Below, in pieces: positions 37,098 to 47,075 of a DNA stretch of 64,000 nucleotides (positions within the stretch are counted from its first letter, which is position 1; each line of letters opens with the position of its first letter). Made by a program: the position numbers and the translations under genes. The DNA is from Aliarcobacter cryaerophilus ATCC 43158 (lineage in GTDB: Bacteria; Campylobacterota; Campylobacteria; Campylobacterales; Arcobacteraceae). Below the pieces are notes generated by a model. The model saw nothing but the letters and a program-made list of their open reading frames with translations. It did not search any database and was not told the origin of the DNA. Location: the NCBI RefSeq assembly GCF_003660105.1, contig NZ_CP032823.1, positions 1,488,001-1,552,000 of the forward strand, read 5' to 3'.

Positions 37098-37871
37098 CTA
37101 AATATCTAGTTTGCTTAATAATTTATCATGAATTTTACTATTTGAAGCAACTATGTATTTATCTTTAAACATATCAAAAGTTGTACCTCTAATATTTGTA
37201 ATTCTTCCACCAGCTTCGCTTAAAATTATAATTCCGGCACTAACATCCCAAGGTTTTAAATTCATCTCATAATAGCCTTCAAATACCCCTCTTGCAACCA
37301 TACATAAATCAATAGATGCACTTCCAAGTCTTCTTAAATCTTGACACTCAGGCAAAATATTCTCAATCTTTTTTATAACATCTTTTAAATCTTTTGTATT
37401 TTCCGCACTACTATATGGAAAACCTGTAGCTAGAAGTGATTTTTGTAAATCATTTTGTAAACTTACTTTAATTTTTTTACCATTTAAAAATGTACCTTTT
37501 TTATGTTTTGCAAAATATAACTCATCTAAAATAGGATTATATACTACACCAATATATGGCTTTTTATCTTTATAAACTCCAACTGAAATAGCAGTATGAG
37601 GTACACCATTTACAAAATTTGTTGTGCCATCTATTGGATCAATTATTATTGAATTTCCAAACTCTACAAGAGTATTATCTGACTCTTCTGCTATAAGGTT
37701 AAACTCTTTGAAATATTTAGAAAACTCTTTTTTTAGATAATTTTCAACTGCCAAATCATATTTTGTAACTAAATCTTTTTTTGCTTTAAAATTTATCTCT
37801 TTATTTGAGTAGTAACCTTTTTTTAAAATTTTTCCAGCTTTTTTTATAATTTGAATAAGTTTCTTTTGCAT
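37098..37871 (-). CDS. Inositol monophosphatase family protein
   Basis: A 257-residue metal-dependent phosphatase of the SuhB/IMPase family. The motifs are NLIAEESDN, IIDPIDGTTNFVNGVPHTAISVGV and the second motif WDVSAGIIILSEAGGRIT. In Proteobacteria such proteins hydrolyse inositol phosphates or act in rRNA transcription (SuhB). Substrate is not decided by sequence. It is upstream of glmS by about 50 bases on the same strand and diverges from the cysteine-cluster gene. Confidence 0.88.
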   Translation of the reverse strand: MQKKLIQIIKKAGKILKKGYYSNKEINFKAKKDLVTKYDLAVENYLKKEFSKYFKEFNLIAEESDNTLVEFGNSIIIDPIDGTTNFVNGVPHTAISVGVYKDKKPYIGVVYNPILDELYFAKHKKGTFLNGKKIKVSLQNDLQKSLLATGFPYSSAENTKDLKDVIKKIENILPECQDLRRLGSASIDLCMVARGVFEGYYEMNLKPWDVSAGIIILSEAGGRITNIRGTTFDMFKDKYIVASNSKIHDKLLSKLDI

Positions 37872-37934
37872 AATTTTCCTTAAATTTTTTCATATTTTAT
37901 CTAATTCTTTTAAAATGTATGTAAAATTGCATCT

Positions 37935-38498
37935 ATGAAAAACTTTGTAAAACTTGAAAACAAAAATATTAAATTTGGAGATTGTAAGAATTGCTCTGCT
38001 CATTGTTGTAGTGGAACTTTTGGTTCTATTTTTTCACAAATTCTAAAAGAGGAGTTTGAAGATGTTTATCAAAACTTTCCTATTTTATTTATTTTTGGCT
38101 CTTTAGGTTTTGTAAAACCTGTAATTTTACTATCAAATGGTTTTGATTTTTGTCCACACCTAAAAGATTTTAAATGTACAATTTATGAAAATAGACCAAA
38201 AGTATGTAAAACTTACCCTCTAAGCCCAAATATTAATAATTTTATCTATATTGATAAGGCATGCCCTGAATTAAACAAAGCAGATAATATCTTAAACTTT
38301 GAAGATGAGATATTTAAAAATTATCAAGAAAAATATATAAATACTCACTTTGAGTTTGAAAAACTAAAAAAAGAAGATTTTGAACAAATTTTATCTATAA
38401 AAGGAGTTGATTTTTATAAATTTATTGGAGATGAAAAATCTAAATATTTAGATTTTCATAAACTCTCAATTAAGCTATTGGAAAACTTAAAAATATAG
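37935..38498 (+). CDS. YkgJ family cysteine cluster protein
   Basis: A 187-residue protein with the Cys pattern of the CxxCxxCC (YkgJ) family: FGDCKNCSAHCCSGTFG near the start, then FCPHLKDFKCTIYENRPKVCKTYPL. The cluster of about eight Cys residues suggests binding of zinc or an iron-sulfur centre. The family's biochemical role is unknown. It is a single plus-strand gene between two minus-strand genes. AAAAGAGA (38499-38506) and TCTCTTTT (38523-38530) form a weak shared terminator after it. Confidence 0.8.
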   Translation: MKNFVKLENKNIKFGDCKNCSAHCCSGTFGSIFSQILKEEFEDVYQNFPILFIFGSLGFVKPVILLSNGFDFCPHLKDFKCTIYENRPKVCKTYPLSPNINNFIYIDKACPELNKADNILNFEDEIFKNYQEKYINTHFEFEKLKKEDFEQILSIKGVDFYKFIGDEKSKYLDFHKLSIKLLENLKI

Positions 38499-38507
38499 AA
38501 AAGAGAA

Positions 38508-40436
38508 CTATTTATCTTTAAATCTCTTTTTATTTACATCTTCAATAATAAGTTTTGAAATACTATTGGTAGATATTGCAATATCTTTTGTTTGTGACGT
38601 AACATTCGCATTTTGCTGTGTTTTTTGATCCAAAATAGCAACTGCATTGTTTATCTGCTCTATTCCTAAAAGTTGTTCTTTACTTGAATTTTCAAACTCT
38701 TTTATAAGCTCTATTGTCTGCAAAATATCACTATTTAATTCACTATAACCATTTATCATACTATTTGCAATATGTTTTCCTTCATCTGCTTTTTGTGTTG
38801 CAATCTCAACTATATTTTTTATCTCTTTTGCTGCTTGGGCACTTCTATTTGCAAGATTTCGAACCTCACCAGCAACAACTGCAAAACCTTTACCAGCTTC
38901 TCCCGCAGTTGCAGCTTCTACTGCAGCATTTAGACTTAGAATATTTGTTTGAAATGCTATTTGGTCTATTACGCTTATTGCCTCATTTATAGACAAAATT
39001 TTTGTATTTATCTCTTCCATAGATAAAACAGTTTGATTTGCTAGTTTTTCTCCATTTTTTGCTCTAGAAGTTACGCTTGAAGATATATTTGTCATTTTCT
39101 CTACATTTTGAGTACTATTTCTTAAATTTGAAGTCATCTCTTCTAAAGACGCAGCTGTTTCTTCAAGATTTGCAGCTGTACTAGTAGAACTTTCATTTAG
39201 TTTTTCAACATTACTTAGAAGTATATTTGAACTCTCCGATAAAGTTTCTCCATTATTTTTATTTTCAATCAACATTTTTGTTATTGAATCTCCCAAAATA
39301 TTAACACCATTTGCAAGTTGTAATATATGATTTGAAATTTTTGTTGTATCAACTCTATTTACATAATCATATTTACTATATTCATCTATTACTTTTAAAA
39401 CATTCACAATATTTTTTTCTAATTCCTGCGCCATTTGATTCATAACAGATTTTAATTTTGATAAATTAATATCATCAACTTCTATATTTAATCTTTGAGA
39501 TAAATCTCCTTTTTGGAATTTTTCTAAAATATCTATTGTAGTTTCAATAAACAGATTATTATCGTCTATCTCTTTTCTAGCAATCTCAATATTTTGATCA
39601 AGTATTTTTGACATATGACCTATTTCATCTTTTGAATAATTTTTGATTCTATCAACTTTATTACTTTCATTATTTAAATATTTAAAAAATGACTCTAAAG
39701 TTGTTTGAAATATATTTAGTGGTTTTAAAATAATTTTATTTATAGATGGAACAATTATAGAAATTAAAACAATATTCAACAAAACTGTAACAAAAATAGC
39801 TATCCAAAAAAGTGTATTTATATCTGAATTCATCTCTTCTTGTAATTCATTTATATCTTTTTGAATATCATCTGCATATATTCCAGTTACTAAAACCCAG
39901 TTAAATTCTGGAATAAAAATAGATGAAGCCATTTTTAATACAACATCTTTTGTTGCTGGATTTTCATAATGGTAAGTTATATATTTTTGCTCTTTTGAAA
40001 ATTTAATTAAATCTTCTCTAAAAGCATAACCTTTTGCATCTGGAGATTTTATATTTGTTTTTGTATTATTTAATTTTGGATTTGCTGGATGAAAAGCAAA
40101 ATAATAGTCAGCACCTCTTTGCTCATAAGCAAAAAAATATCCACTCTTATCATCTAAATATCTAACACCTGTTAAAAGTTCTATAACTTTTTGTTTTGCT
40201 AAATCTATATTTTGTTCTTTATCAATAATTGTTTTAATAAGTGTTTGAGCAACTTCAAATTGATGCTGTATTAATGACTCTTTCTCTTTTGTAATAGTAG
40301 TTTCAAACTTTTTTAATGTATTATTTAAAGTATTTTGTGTCTTTTCAAAGTTAATTCCTGAAAGAACAAAAATTCCTATAGTAAAAGGAACTATTGTTAT
40401 TAGAAGTAATTTTATTTTTAGTGAATTTATATTCAT
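38508..40436 (-). CDS. Methyl-accepting chemotaxis protein with single Cache sensor
   Basis: A 642-residue chemoreceptor. It has a membrane helix at about 9-27, a periplasmic single Cache domain ([23 protein letters not shown], then [11 protein letters not shown]), a second helix at about 205-232, and HAMP-like and long coiled-coil regions. The signalling tip reads [27 protein letters not shown], the Campylobacter variant of the MCP hairpin. The ligand is unknown; single Cache domains of this type often bind small carboxylates. Methylation sites are not assigned here. Confidence 0.92.
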   Translation of the reverse strand: MNINSLKIKLLLITIVPFTIGIFVLSGINFEKTQNTLNNTLKKFETTITKEKESLIQHQFEVAQTLIKTIIDKEQNIDLAKQKVIELLTGVRYLDDKSGYFFAYEQRGADYYFAFHPANPKLNNTKTNIKSPDAKGYAFREDLIKFSKEQKYITYHYENPATKDVVLKMASSIFIPEFNWVLVTGIYADDIQKDINELQEEMNSDINTLFWIAIFVTVLLNIVLISIIVPSINKIILKPLNIFQTTLESFFKYLNNESNKVDRIKNYSKDEIGHMSKILDQNIEIARKEIDDNNLFIETTIDILEKFQKGDLSQRLNIEVDDINLSKLKSVMNQMAQELEKNIVNVLKVIDEYSKYDYVNRVDTTKISNHILQLANGVNILGDSITKMLIENKNNGETLSESSNILLSNVEKLNESSTSTAANLEETAASLEEMTSNLRNSTQNVEKMTNISSSVTSRAKNGEKLANQTVLSMEEINTKILSINEAISVIDQIAFQTNILSLNAAVEAATAGEAGKGFAVVAGEVRNLANRSAQAAKEIKNIVEIATQKADEGKHIANSMINGYSELNSDILQTIELIKEFENSSKEQLLGIEQINNAVAILDQKTQQNANVTSQTKDIAISTNSISKLIIEDVNKKRFKDK

Positions 40437-40742
40437 TATTATCCCCTTTTTTATAACGAGTTTACATTCTATAAAATAAACTTTAAAGATAGATTAATTA
40501 ATCTAATATTTGTTATAAGAAATCTCTATTTCTCTATATTTACACATTTTTGCATACTAAAAATAAATATTAACTATATTTTTTGTAAATTACTTATTTA
40601 AATTAAGTGTTTATTAATATTTAATCTATTATAATTCCACTCCAATTTAAGAAATGTTTTGTTATTAAAATACAATTTAAATATTAAGTTTCTTTTAATT
40701 ATTTTAAAGTATAATTTCAATCCTTTTTTAAGAAGAGGTTAT
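40437..40742. promoter_or_regulatory. Intergenic region with chemoreceptor and tRNA promoters
   Basis: About 300 AT-rich bases without a gene. TATAAT occurs at 40630-40635 and 40710-40715; the latter lies 27 bases before the first tRNA and is the likely promoter of the tRNA array. The other end carries the leader of the divergent chemoreceptor. Nothing else is recognised. Confidence 0.5.
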
Positions 40743-40819
40743 GCGGGAGTAGCTCAGTTGGCTAGAGCTTCTGCCTTCCAAGCAGACTGTCGCGAGTTCG
40801 AGTCTCGTCTCCCGCTCCA
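40743..40819 (+). tRNA. tRNA-Gly (anticodon TCC)
   Basis: A 77-base cloverleaf with acceptor GCGGGAG/CTCCCGC, anticodon arm TCTGC-CTTCCAA-GCAGA, and encoded CCA. First of six tRNA genes on this strand. Confidence 0.96.
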
Positions 40820-40849
40820 CTTTTATAAGTGTGTTCTTTGTTTTTTTAT

Positions 40850-40926
<77 letters not shown>

Positions 40927-40942
40927 ATTATTTAATTTATAG

Positions 40943-41019
40943 GTCAAAGTAGCTCAGCTGGCTAGAGCGCTGGTCTCATAAGCCGGAGGTCGAGAGTTCA
41001 AGTCTCTCTTTTGACACCA
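40943..41019 (+). tRNA. Elongator-type tRNA with CAT anticodon (Met, or Ile2)
   Basis: A 77-base cloverleaf, acceptor GTCAAAG/TTTTGAC, anticodon loop CTCATAA, CCA encoded. It lacks the initiator C1-A72 mismatch. CAT may read Met, or Ile after lysidine modification by TilS; I favour Met but cannot decide by eye. Confidence 0.88.
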
Positions 41020-41035
41020 TAATATAATTAAAAGT

Positions 41036-41112
41036 GCTGGTGTAGCTCAGTTGGCTAGAGCAGCTGATTTGTAATCAGCAGGTCGGGGGTTCGACTCCCT
41101 TCACCAGCTCCA
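41036..41112 (+). tRNA. tRNA-Thr (anticodon TGT)
   Basis: 77 bases, acceptor GCTGGTG/CACCAGC, anticodon arm GCTGA-TTTGTAA-TCAGC, CCA encoded. Confidence 0.96.
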
Positions 41113-41136
41113 CTTTTATTTTGTTTACAGTCCTTC

Positions 41137-41211
41137 TGGGGTATCGCCAAGCGGTAAGGCAACGGTTTTTGGTACCGTCACTCGAAGGTTCGAATCCTTC
41201 TACCCCATCCA
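41137..41211 (+). tRNA. tRNA-Gln (anticodon TTG)
   Basis: 75 bases, acceptor TGGGGTA/TACCCCA with the U1-A72 pair usual for tRNA-Gln, anticodon arm ACGGT-TTTTGGT-ACCGT, CCA encoded. A substrate expected for the MnmA enzymes in this window. Confidence 0.95.
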
Positions 41212-41276
41212 CTAAAATAATTTTCTTATATTAATTTTATAAAGAATTTAATTTATAAATGTTTTTTCTTTATTAT

Positions 41277-41353
<77 letters not shown>

Positions 41354-41537
41354 ATTTTTAGTATCTCATTTTATAAAAATTAATATAATCACTAATGAAA
41401 ATCAATCTATTTACAGACTCAATTATAATCATTTAACAAATATAAGTTTTTGTACTTTTTTAATAAATTTTAAAATATAAGTTATCACATTTCAATATAT
41501 TATAGTAAAATTTTTAAAATACAAAAAAAGGATTATT

Positions 41538-41939
41538 ATGTTAAATAAAAGAGTTATTATTTCATTTTTAACAATTTGTTTATTAAGTTCATCTATTTAT
41601 GCAAAGCAAGTTGATGATGAAAAAGGAAGTAAAAAAAGAGAACATAAAGCTAATAATTATCAAAAAGATAAAGACTATAATGATAAAAAAATGAAAAATG
41701 AAAAACAAAAAGATATTCCTCCTGGTTTACAAAAAAAATTAAACAATGGAGGAACTCTTCCTCCTGGTTGGGAGAAAAAAATAGAAAAAGGACAATTTGC
41801 AAATAGCAATATTTTGAGCAATGGAAGAATTGTTACAAGTAAATATCCAAGAATAAAAAATACTGAAGTTTATGAAGTTGAAAATAAAGTTTTTAGGATT
41901 TATAAAGATACAAAAGAGATTTTAGATATATTAAAATAG
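41538..41939 (+). CDS. Exported Lys-rich protein with LPPG-type repeats
   Basis: A 133-residue protein with a clear signal peptide (about residues 1-22, ending IYA). A charged, probably disordered region follows, then two short repeats (IPPGLQKKLNNG and LPPGWEKKIEKG). The C-terminal part (about 95-133) could form the small beta domain seen in RcnB/CigR-like periplasmic proteins. Relatives are linked to metal tolerance or envelope functions, but that is weak support. The ATG follows AAAAAAAGGA. It has its own terminator and stands alone. Confidence 0.6.
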   Translation: MLNKRVIISFLTICLLSSSIYAKQVDDEKGSKKREHKANNYQKDKDYNDKKMKNEKQKDIPPGLQKKLNNGGTLPPGWEKKIEKGQFANSNILSNGRIVTSKYPRIKNTEVYEVENKVFRIYKDTKEILDILK

Positions 41940-41941
41940 TA

Positions 41942-41967
41942 AAAGTTGGTATAAAAATACCAACTTT
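41942..41967 (+). terminator. Terminator hairpin
   Basis: AAAGTTGGTAT (41942-41952) pairs with ATACCAACTTT (41957-41967), followed by a T-containing tail. It serves the exported protein gene and possibly the converging pepA. Confidence 0.75.
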
Positions 41968-42016
41968 AGTTTGATTTGAAAATTAATAATATAGTTATAT
42001 AAATATATTAAATTTA

Positions 42017-43438
42017 CTATTTTGTTAAATCTTTTATAAATTGAACAGCCATTCTAACACCTGTTCCACTAGCACCATAAGGGTTATATCCCCAAGCTTT
42101 TTCTACAAAAGCAGGTCCAGCTATATCAAAATGTATCCATTTATTTTTATTTTCATCATAAATAAAGTTATCCAAAAACATTCCAGCCGTTATTGCACCA
42201 CCATATCTAGTATTTGATATATTACAAACATCCGCTATCTCAGATTTAATACATTTTTTTAGATATCTATTAAAATCAAGTTTTGTAACATACTCTCCAG
42301 AATTTTGTGCTGAAATTAAAGCTTGATGTTTAAGCTCTTCACTATTTCCCATAATTCCTGTTGTATATTCTCCAAGCCCAACAACACAAGCACCTGTAAG
42401 TGTTGCAAAATCTAAAATATAATCTATATTTTTAATCTCATCTTGAGCATAACATAAACAATCAGCAAGAACTAGTCTTCCTTCAGCATCTGTGTTTCGC
42501 ACCTCAATTGTTTTCCCATTTTTAGCTCTTAAAATATCATCTGGTTTATAAGCATTTCCACCAATCATATTTTCAACTGCACCAATAATAGCATGCACTT
42601 CAATAGGTAATTTTAATTTTGCAATAACTTTTATAGTATTTAAGACAGCAACTGCTCCTGATTTATCAGCTTTCATAGTAACCATAAAATCAGCTGGTTT
42701 TAAAGATAACCCACCACTATCATAAGTCAAACCTTTTCCTACAAGTACAACTTTTTTTATTGATTTTTTAGGTTTATATTTAATATGTATCAGTTGTGAT
42801 TCATGAATTGAAGCACGTCCAACACTATGCATTGACATCATTTTTTGTTTTTCTAAATCTTTTTCACCTAAAACTTCACAATCAAGTTCAAACTCTTTTG
42901 CAATACTTTGTGCCTCTTTTACAAAACTTTTTGGTGTAAAATCAGCAGGTGCAGTGTTTACCATATCTCTTGCACTATTTACTGCTTCACAAATAATTTG
43001 CGACTCTTTTAAAATAGAAATTAATTCAGAATCCTTATCTTCAACTACAAAAGTTAACTCTTGTTTTTTGCTCTCTTTTTCACTCTTATAATTATCAAAT
43101 GAATATGAACCTAAAATTGCACCTTCTACTAGAGCTTTAAAATTATCTTTTAAAATATTATTTAATAAGAAATTTACGCTTTTATACTTTGTTGAGTTAA
43201 ATCTCTTAATTGCAGTTGCCATAGCAATTGCTAAACTATCGTATGAAAACTCTTCAAAAGCAACATAGATTTTTTTACTTTGTGCTAATAAAATAGCTGT
43301 TTCATCTTTTACTTTAAATTCAAGATTTTCTAAAATCTCTTTATCTTGTTCAGACTCTATTTCATTTATATTATTTATTAAAATAATCTCTAAATCAAAC
43401 TCTTTATTTTTTGATATTTCTACAATATTAATTTTCAT
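42017..43438 (-). CDS. pepA: Leucyl aminopeptidase
   Basis: A 473-residue M17 family cytoplasmic aminopeptidase with two metal ions. The catalytic core has VGKGLTYDSGGLSLKP (Lys and Asp ligands), MKADKSGAVAVL and NTDAEGRLVLADCL (Asp, Glu and Arg). The N-terminal domain is divergent, as usual. It overlaps the end of the DedA gene by 11 bases and is the last gene of the apt-trpB-dedA-pepA series. Confidence 0.94.
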   Translation of the reverse strand: MKINIVEISKNKEFDLEIILINNINEIESEQDKEILENLEFKVKDETAILLAQSKKIYVAFEEFSYDSLAIAMATAIKRFNSTKYKSVNFLLNNILKDNFKALVEGAILGSYSFDNYKSEKESKKQELTFVVEDKDSELISILKESQIICEAVNSARDMVNTAPADFTPKSFVKEAQSIAKEFELDCEVLGEKDLEKQKMMSMHSVGRASIHESQLIHIKYKPKKSIKKVVLVGKGLTYDSGGLSLKPADFMVTMKADKSGAVAVLNTIKVIAKLKLPIEVHAIIGAVENMIGGNAYKPDDILRAKNGKTIEVRNTDAEGRLVLADCLCYAQDEIKNIDYILDFATLTGACVVGLGEYTTGIMGNSEELKHQALISAQNSGEYVTKLDFNRYLKKCIKSEIADVCNISNTRYGGAITAGMFLDNFIYDENKNKWIHFDIAGPAFVEKAWGYNPYGASGTGVRMAVQFIKDLTK

Positions 43439-44129
43439 CCATTACCCTTTTTTCAATTTTTTTTGTTGCCTTATTAAAATAATATATAATTCCTCCACCA
43501 AAAATTGCTGCTATTGGAATTGCTAAATACCAGTGCTCTTTTGCCCAGTGAAGTACAACCATAATCTCATTTCCAAAATACCAAACAGGAATAATTGTAA
43601 TAGAAGCCCAGCACCATGCACTTATCAAATTTATAAATGCAAATTTTTTAGCATCATATCTTGTAAGACCGATAGAAATTGGTATAATTGTTCTCATTCC
43701 ATACATGTATCTTTGAGTAAAAATTATTGGCCAACCATGTTTCTTTAAAAGTAAATGAGCAAATGCAAACTTTCTTCTTTGACCTCTTAATCTTTTTAAA
43801 ACACCTTCTTTGTTAAATCTACCAATATAAAAATATACTTGATCACCAGCAAATCCACCAAGACCTGCAACAAAAATAGCTAAAAATAGGTTCATAGAGC
43901 CATCATGAGTCATAAGTCCAGCCATAATTAGCCCCATTTCACCCTCTAACATACTCCATACAAAAAGTATCACATATCCATATTGTTTGAGTAAATATAT
44001 AAATTTCTCTTCAAATCCATCAACAGGAGCATTGTATAAATTATAAAAAAGAAAAGACAAAAATGTTATCAATCCTACTGCAAAAATCTTTCCTGTATAT
44101 GGCTGAATTTTCCTAAAAAGTTCTCTCAT
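43428..44129 (-). CDS. DedA family membrane protein
   Basis: A 233-residue inner-membrane protein of the DedA/VTT superfamily, whose members flip phospholipids such as undecaprenyl phosphate or phosphatidylethanolamine. Typical segments are ILFVWSMLEGEMGLIMAGLM, FVAGLGGFAGDQVYFYIGRF, the Arg-containing FTQRYMYGMRTIIPISIGLTR, and a final helix region. About five membrane segments. The exact substrate is unknown. Confidence 0.88.
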   Translation of the reverse strand: MRELFRKIQPYTGKIFAVGLITFLSFLFYNLYNAPVDGFEEKFIYLLKQYGYVILFVWSMLEGEMGLIMAGLMTHDGSMNLFLAIFVAGLGGFAGDQVYFYIGRFNKEGVLKRLRGQRRKFAFAHLLLKKHGWPIIFTQRYMYGMRTIIPISIGLTRYDAKKFAFINLISAWCWASITIIPVWYFGNEIMVVLHWAKEHWYLAIPIAAIFGGGIIYYFNKATKKIEKRVMDEN

Positions 44130-44137
44130 TTTTATCC

Positions 44138-45346
44138 TTAGTCAAAATTTAATAAGCTTTTTGCCTGTACCATGTCTTTATCTCCTCGACCAGATAGACA
44201 AATTATTACTAATTTATTTTTTAATTTCTCTTTTGCTTTTTTCAAATATGCAATTGCATGAGCTGATTCAAATGCTGGAATAATTCCCTCTTTTTGACTT
44301 AGCCAAACAAAAGCATCAAGAGCTTCTTTATCAGTTATATTGTCATAAGTTACTGTTTTATTATCTTTGTGAAAACTATGTTCTGGTCCAACTCCAGGAT
44401 AATCAAGACCTGCACTAATACTATGAGCTTCTAAAACTTGTCCATCTTCATCTTGGAGCAAATATGAACACTGTCCATGTAAAATTCCAGGAGTTCCTAA
44501 TGCTAAACAAGAACCATGTTTAGGTGTATCAAGTCCTAAACCACCAGCTTCTATTCCAACACAAGTAACATTAACATCTTCTAAAAAGTGAGAAAACATA
44601 CCAATAGAGTTTGATCCACCACCAATACATGCAACTACATAATCAGGTAGCCTATTCTCTTTTTCTAAAATTTGTTTTCTTGACTCATAACCAATAATTG
44701 CTTGAAAATCTCTCACCATCATAGGATAAGGATGAGGACCTGCAACTGTTCCTATTATATAAAAAGTATCACGTGCATTTGTTACCCAATATCTAATTGC
44801 TTCATTCATTGCATCTTTTAAAGTTTTACTTCCACTTTCAACTGCAACAACCTTAGCACCTAAAAGTTTCATTCTAAATACATTTAACTCTTGTCTTTCA
44901 ACATCTTTTGCACCCATAAAAACAGTACATTCTAAACCCATAAGTGCTGCAATTGTAGCAGTTGCAACACCGTGTTGCCCTGCTCCTGTTTCAGCTATAA
45001 CCTTTTTTTTACCCATTTTTTTAGCCAACAAGCCTTGGGCTATTACATTATTAACTTTATGCGCACCAGTATGATTTAAATCTTCTCTTTTTAAATAGAT
45101 TTTTGCACCAATTTCATCGCTTATGTTTTTTGCAAAATATAGTGGATTTTCACGTCCAACATAATCTTTTAAATAGTAGTTAACTTCAGCCCAAAACTCT
45201 TTATCAAATCTATATTTTGTATAAGTAGATTCAAGCTCTTCTAAAATTGGCATCAATGTTTCAGGAACATACTGTCCACCAAAAATTCCAAATTCACCAT
45301 TTGAATTAGGATCAAATTTACTTTTTTTAGGAATATAGTTACTCAT
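44138..45346 (-). CDS. trpB: Tryptophan synthase beta chain
   Basis: A 402-residue pyridoxal phosphate enzyme joining indole and serine. The PLP Lys is in [59 protein letters not shown] and the end [10 protein letters not shown] are the classical TrpB1 type, so it should work with TrpA. I start at ATG 45346, which overlaps the apt stop as ATGA. trpA is not adjacent, so this gene is separated from any trp operon and instead coupled to purine salvage. Confidence 0.95.
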   Translation of the reverse strand: MSNYIPKKSKFDPNSNGEFGIFGGQYVPETLMPILEELESTYTKYRFDKEFWAEVNYYLKDYVGRENPLYFAKNISDEIGAKIYLKREDLNHTGAHKVNNVIAQGLLAKKMGKKKVIAETGAGQHGVATATIAALMGLECTVFMGAKDVERQELNVFRMKLLGAKVVAVESGSKTLKDAMNEAIRYWVTNARDTFYIIGTVAGPHPYPMMVRDFQAIIGYESRKQILEKENRLPDYVVACIGGGSNSIGMFSHFLEDVNVTCVGIEAGGLGLDTPKHGSCLALGTPGILHGQCSYLLQDEDGQVLEAHSISAGLDYPGVGPEHSFHKDNKTVTYDNITDKEALDAFVWLSQKEGIIPAFESAHAIAYLKKAKEKLKNKLVIICLSGRGDKDMVQAKSLLNFD

Positions 45347-45897
45347 ATTTCTAACACCGCATACACAGAAGTTTTCTCTTGCATTTTTGCTTTTCCAGGT
45401 AAAATAGAGAAATTTAAAATAAAACAAGCCTCTACTAAAGTAGCATCTAATTTCTCTATTAAATTAGCTGCTGCTACTGCTGTTCCACCACTTACAACCA
45501 AATCATCTATTAAAAGAACTTTTGATTTCTTAATATCTCTAAAAGCATCAAAATGAACTTCAACCTCATCAAATCCATACTCAAGTTCATACTTTTCACA
45601 TAAAGTTGTACTTGGAAGTTTTCCTTTTTTTCGTATTGGTACAAAACCAATTTTTAGTCTTGAAGCAAGAGCTGCTCCAAATAAAAATCCTCTTGCTTCA
45701 ATTCCTGCTATAAAATCTAAATTATATTTTTTATATCTATCTTCAAGATGGTTCATAAGTAGTTCAAATGCATCTTTATTGTTTAAAAGTGTTGTAATAT
45801 CTTTAAAGCTAATACCAAGTTTTGGAAAATCCTCAACTGTTCTTATAGAGTCTAATAAAACCTTTTTTTCGCCATCTGTTAAAATATCTTTATTCAA
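45343..45897 (-). CDS. apt: Adenine phosphoribosyltransferase
   Basis: A 184-residue salvage enzyme converting adenine and PRPP to AMP. The sequence has [42 protein letters not shown] and the PRPP loop [17 protein letters not shown]. Length fits the family. It is the first gene of a minus-strand series and its stop overlaps trpB by 4 bases. Confidence 0.95.
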   Translation of the reverse strand: MNKDILTDGEKKVLLDSIRTVEDFPKLGISFKDITTLLNNKDAFELLMNHLEDRYKKYNLDFIAGIEARGFLFGAALASRLKIGFVPIRKKGKLPSTTLCEKYELEYGFDEVEVHFDAFRDIKKSKVLLIDDLVVSGGTAVAAANLIEKLDATLVEACFILNFSILPGKAKMQEKTSVYAVLEI

Positions 45898-45947
45898 AGT
45901 TTTCCCTTTTATATTGAAAATCGAATTATTTTAGCTAAAATAAAATT

Positions 45948-46787
45948 ATGTTACAGTTTAAAATCAAACTATTTAAGAATTTTATAAAAATTTTATTAAC
46001 ACTTTTTCTTTTTGTAAATTTTGCTTTTGCATTAAATTTACAAAAACCTTCAAATTATAAAGATTCTATTGATATTTCAAATTGGTATATGAGTGAAAAA
46101 CTAGATGGTATTAGAGCATATTGGGATGGAAAAGAGTTATTTACAAAAAACAGAAATAAAATATTTGCTCCCTCTTGGTTTACAAAAGATTTTCCACCAT
46201 TTGCTCTTGATGGTGAGTTATGGACAAAAAGAGGTGATTTTGAAAATATTCAAAGCATAGTTTTAAGCCAACAAGAGTCACAAAATTGGGAAAAGATAAC
46301 TTACAATATTTTTGAAATTCCAAATGCAAATGGAAATTTTAAAAATAGATTAGATTTTTTACAAAGCTATTTAGATACAAATCCAAGTATATATATAAAA
46401 ATTATTCCTCAAATAGTTAGTAAAGATAAAAATCATTTAGATAGCTTTTTGCAAGAACTCTTAAAAAATGGCGCAGAAGGTGTGATTATAAAAAATCCAA
46501 ATTTAGCTTATGAAACTGGAAGAACTACAAACTCTTTAAAAGTAAAAGAGTTTTTTGATGATGAAGGAAAAGTTATTTCACATAATTTTAATAAAGATGG
46601 TTCATTTAAAAGTTTAAAAATAGAATTAAAAAACAAAACTACTTTTAACTTAGGTGGTGGATTTACACAAAAAGATAGATTAAATCCACCAAAGATTGGA
46701 GAGTTTGTAACTTTTAAATACTATGGTTTTACAAAAAATGGTAAACCAAAATTTGCTTCATTTTTAAGAGTTAGAGAAATTGAATAG
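45948..46787 (+). CDS. Exported ATP-dependent DNA ligase
   Basis: A 279-residue minimal ATP-dependent ligase. Residues 1-28 form a signal peptide (hydrophobic, ending FAFA), so the enzyme is probably periplasmic. Motif I is EKLDGIRAYWD with the nucleotidylated Lys51. ALDGELW (motif III), EGVIIKNP (motif IV) and SLKVKEF (motif V) follow, then an OB-fold. Similar Lig proteins occur in Campylobacter, Haemophilus, Neisseria and Vibrio, where links to uptake of foreign DNA have been proposed. It is additional to the usual NAD-dependent replicative ligase, which is not in this window. Confidence 0.9.
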   Translation: MLQFKIKLFKNFIKILLTLFLFVNFAFALNLQKPSNYKDSIDISNWYMSEKLDGIRAYWDGKELFTKNRNKIFAPSWFTKDFPPFALDGELWTKRGDFENIQSIVLSQQESQNWEKITYNIFEIPNANGNFKNRLDFLQSYLDTNPSIYIKIIPQIVSKDKNHLDSFLQELLKNGAEGVIIKNPNLAYETGRTTNSLKVKEFFDDEGKVISHNFNKDGSFKSLKIELKNKTTFNLGGGFTQKDRLNPPKIGEFVTFKYYGFTKNGKPKFASFLRVREIE

Positions 46788-46790
46788 CAT

Positions 46791-46958
46791 TTAATCATCA
46801 GTTGCTTCGTGAATTGATTTTTTTACATCTTTTACAACTTCAGTTGTTGTCTCTTTTGTAGCTTTCCAAGCTGTTTTGCTATCTTGTTTTACTCCACTCC
46901 AAGTTGCACAAGCTTGAAAAAATATTATAAATATTAATAATAATATACTTTTAAGCAT
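46791..46958 (-). CDS. Small 55-residue lipoprotein
   Basis: A short ORF with a good ribosome site (AAAGGATAAGAG before the ATG at 46958). It encodes a Lys-containing N-terminus, a hydrophobic run of Leu, Ile and Phe, and a lipobox-like FFQAC (Cys17). A soluble part rich in Thr, Lys and Trp follows, with a repeated helical pattern (TAWKATKETTTEVVKDVKKS). The entericidin-like size and layout suggest a lipid-anchored envelope peptide. It ends next to the converging ligase gene. Confidence 0.65.
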   Translation of the reverse strand: MLKSILLLIFIIFFQACATWSGVKQDSKTAWKATKETTTEVVKDVKKSIHEATDD

Positions 46959-47075
46959 CTCTTATCCTTTTATATAAATAAACTTTCAAATAAATTTATA
47001 GCAAAATTTTGTATCAAATAAGATTAAATTTATTTTGGTACAATTTCCCAAAAATTAGCCAATTTAAGGATTTTT

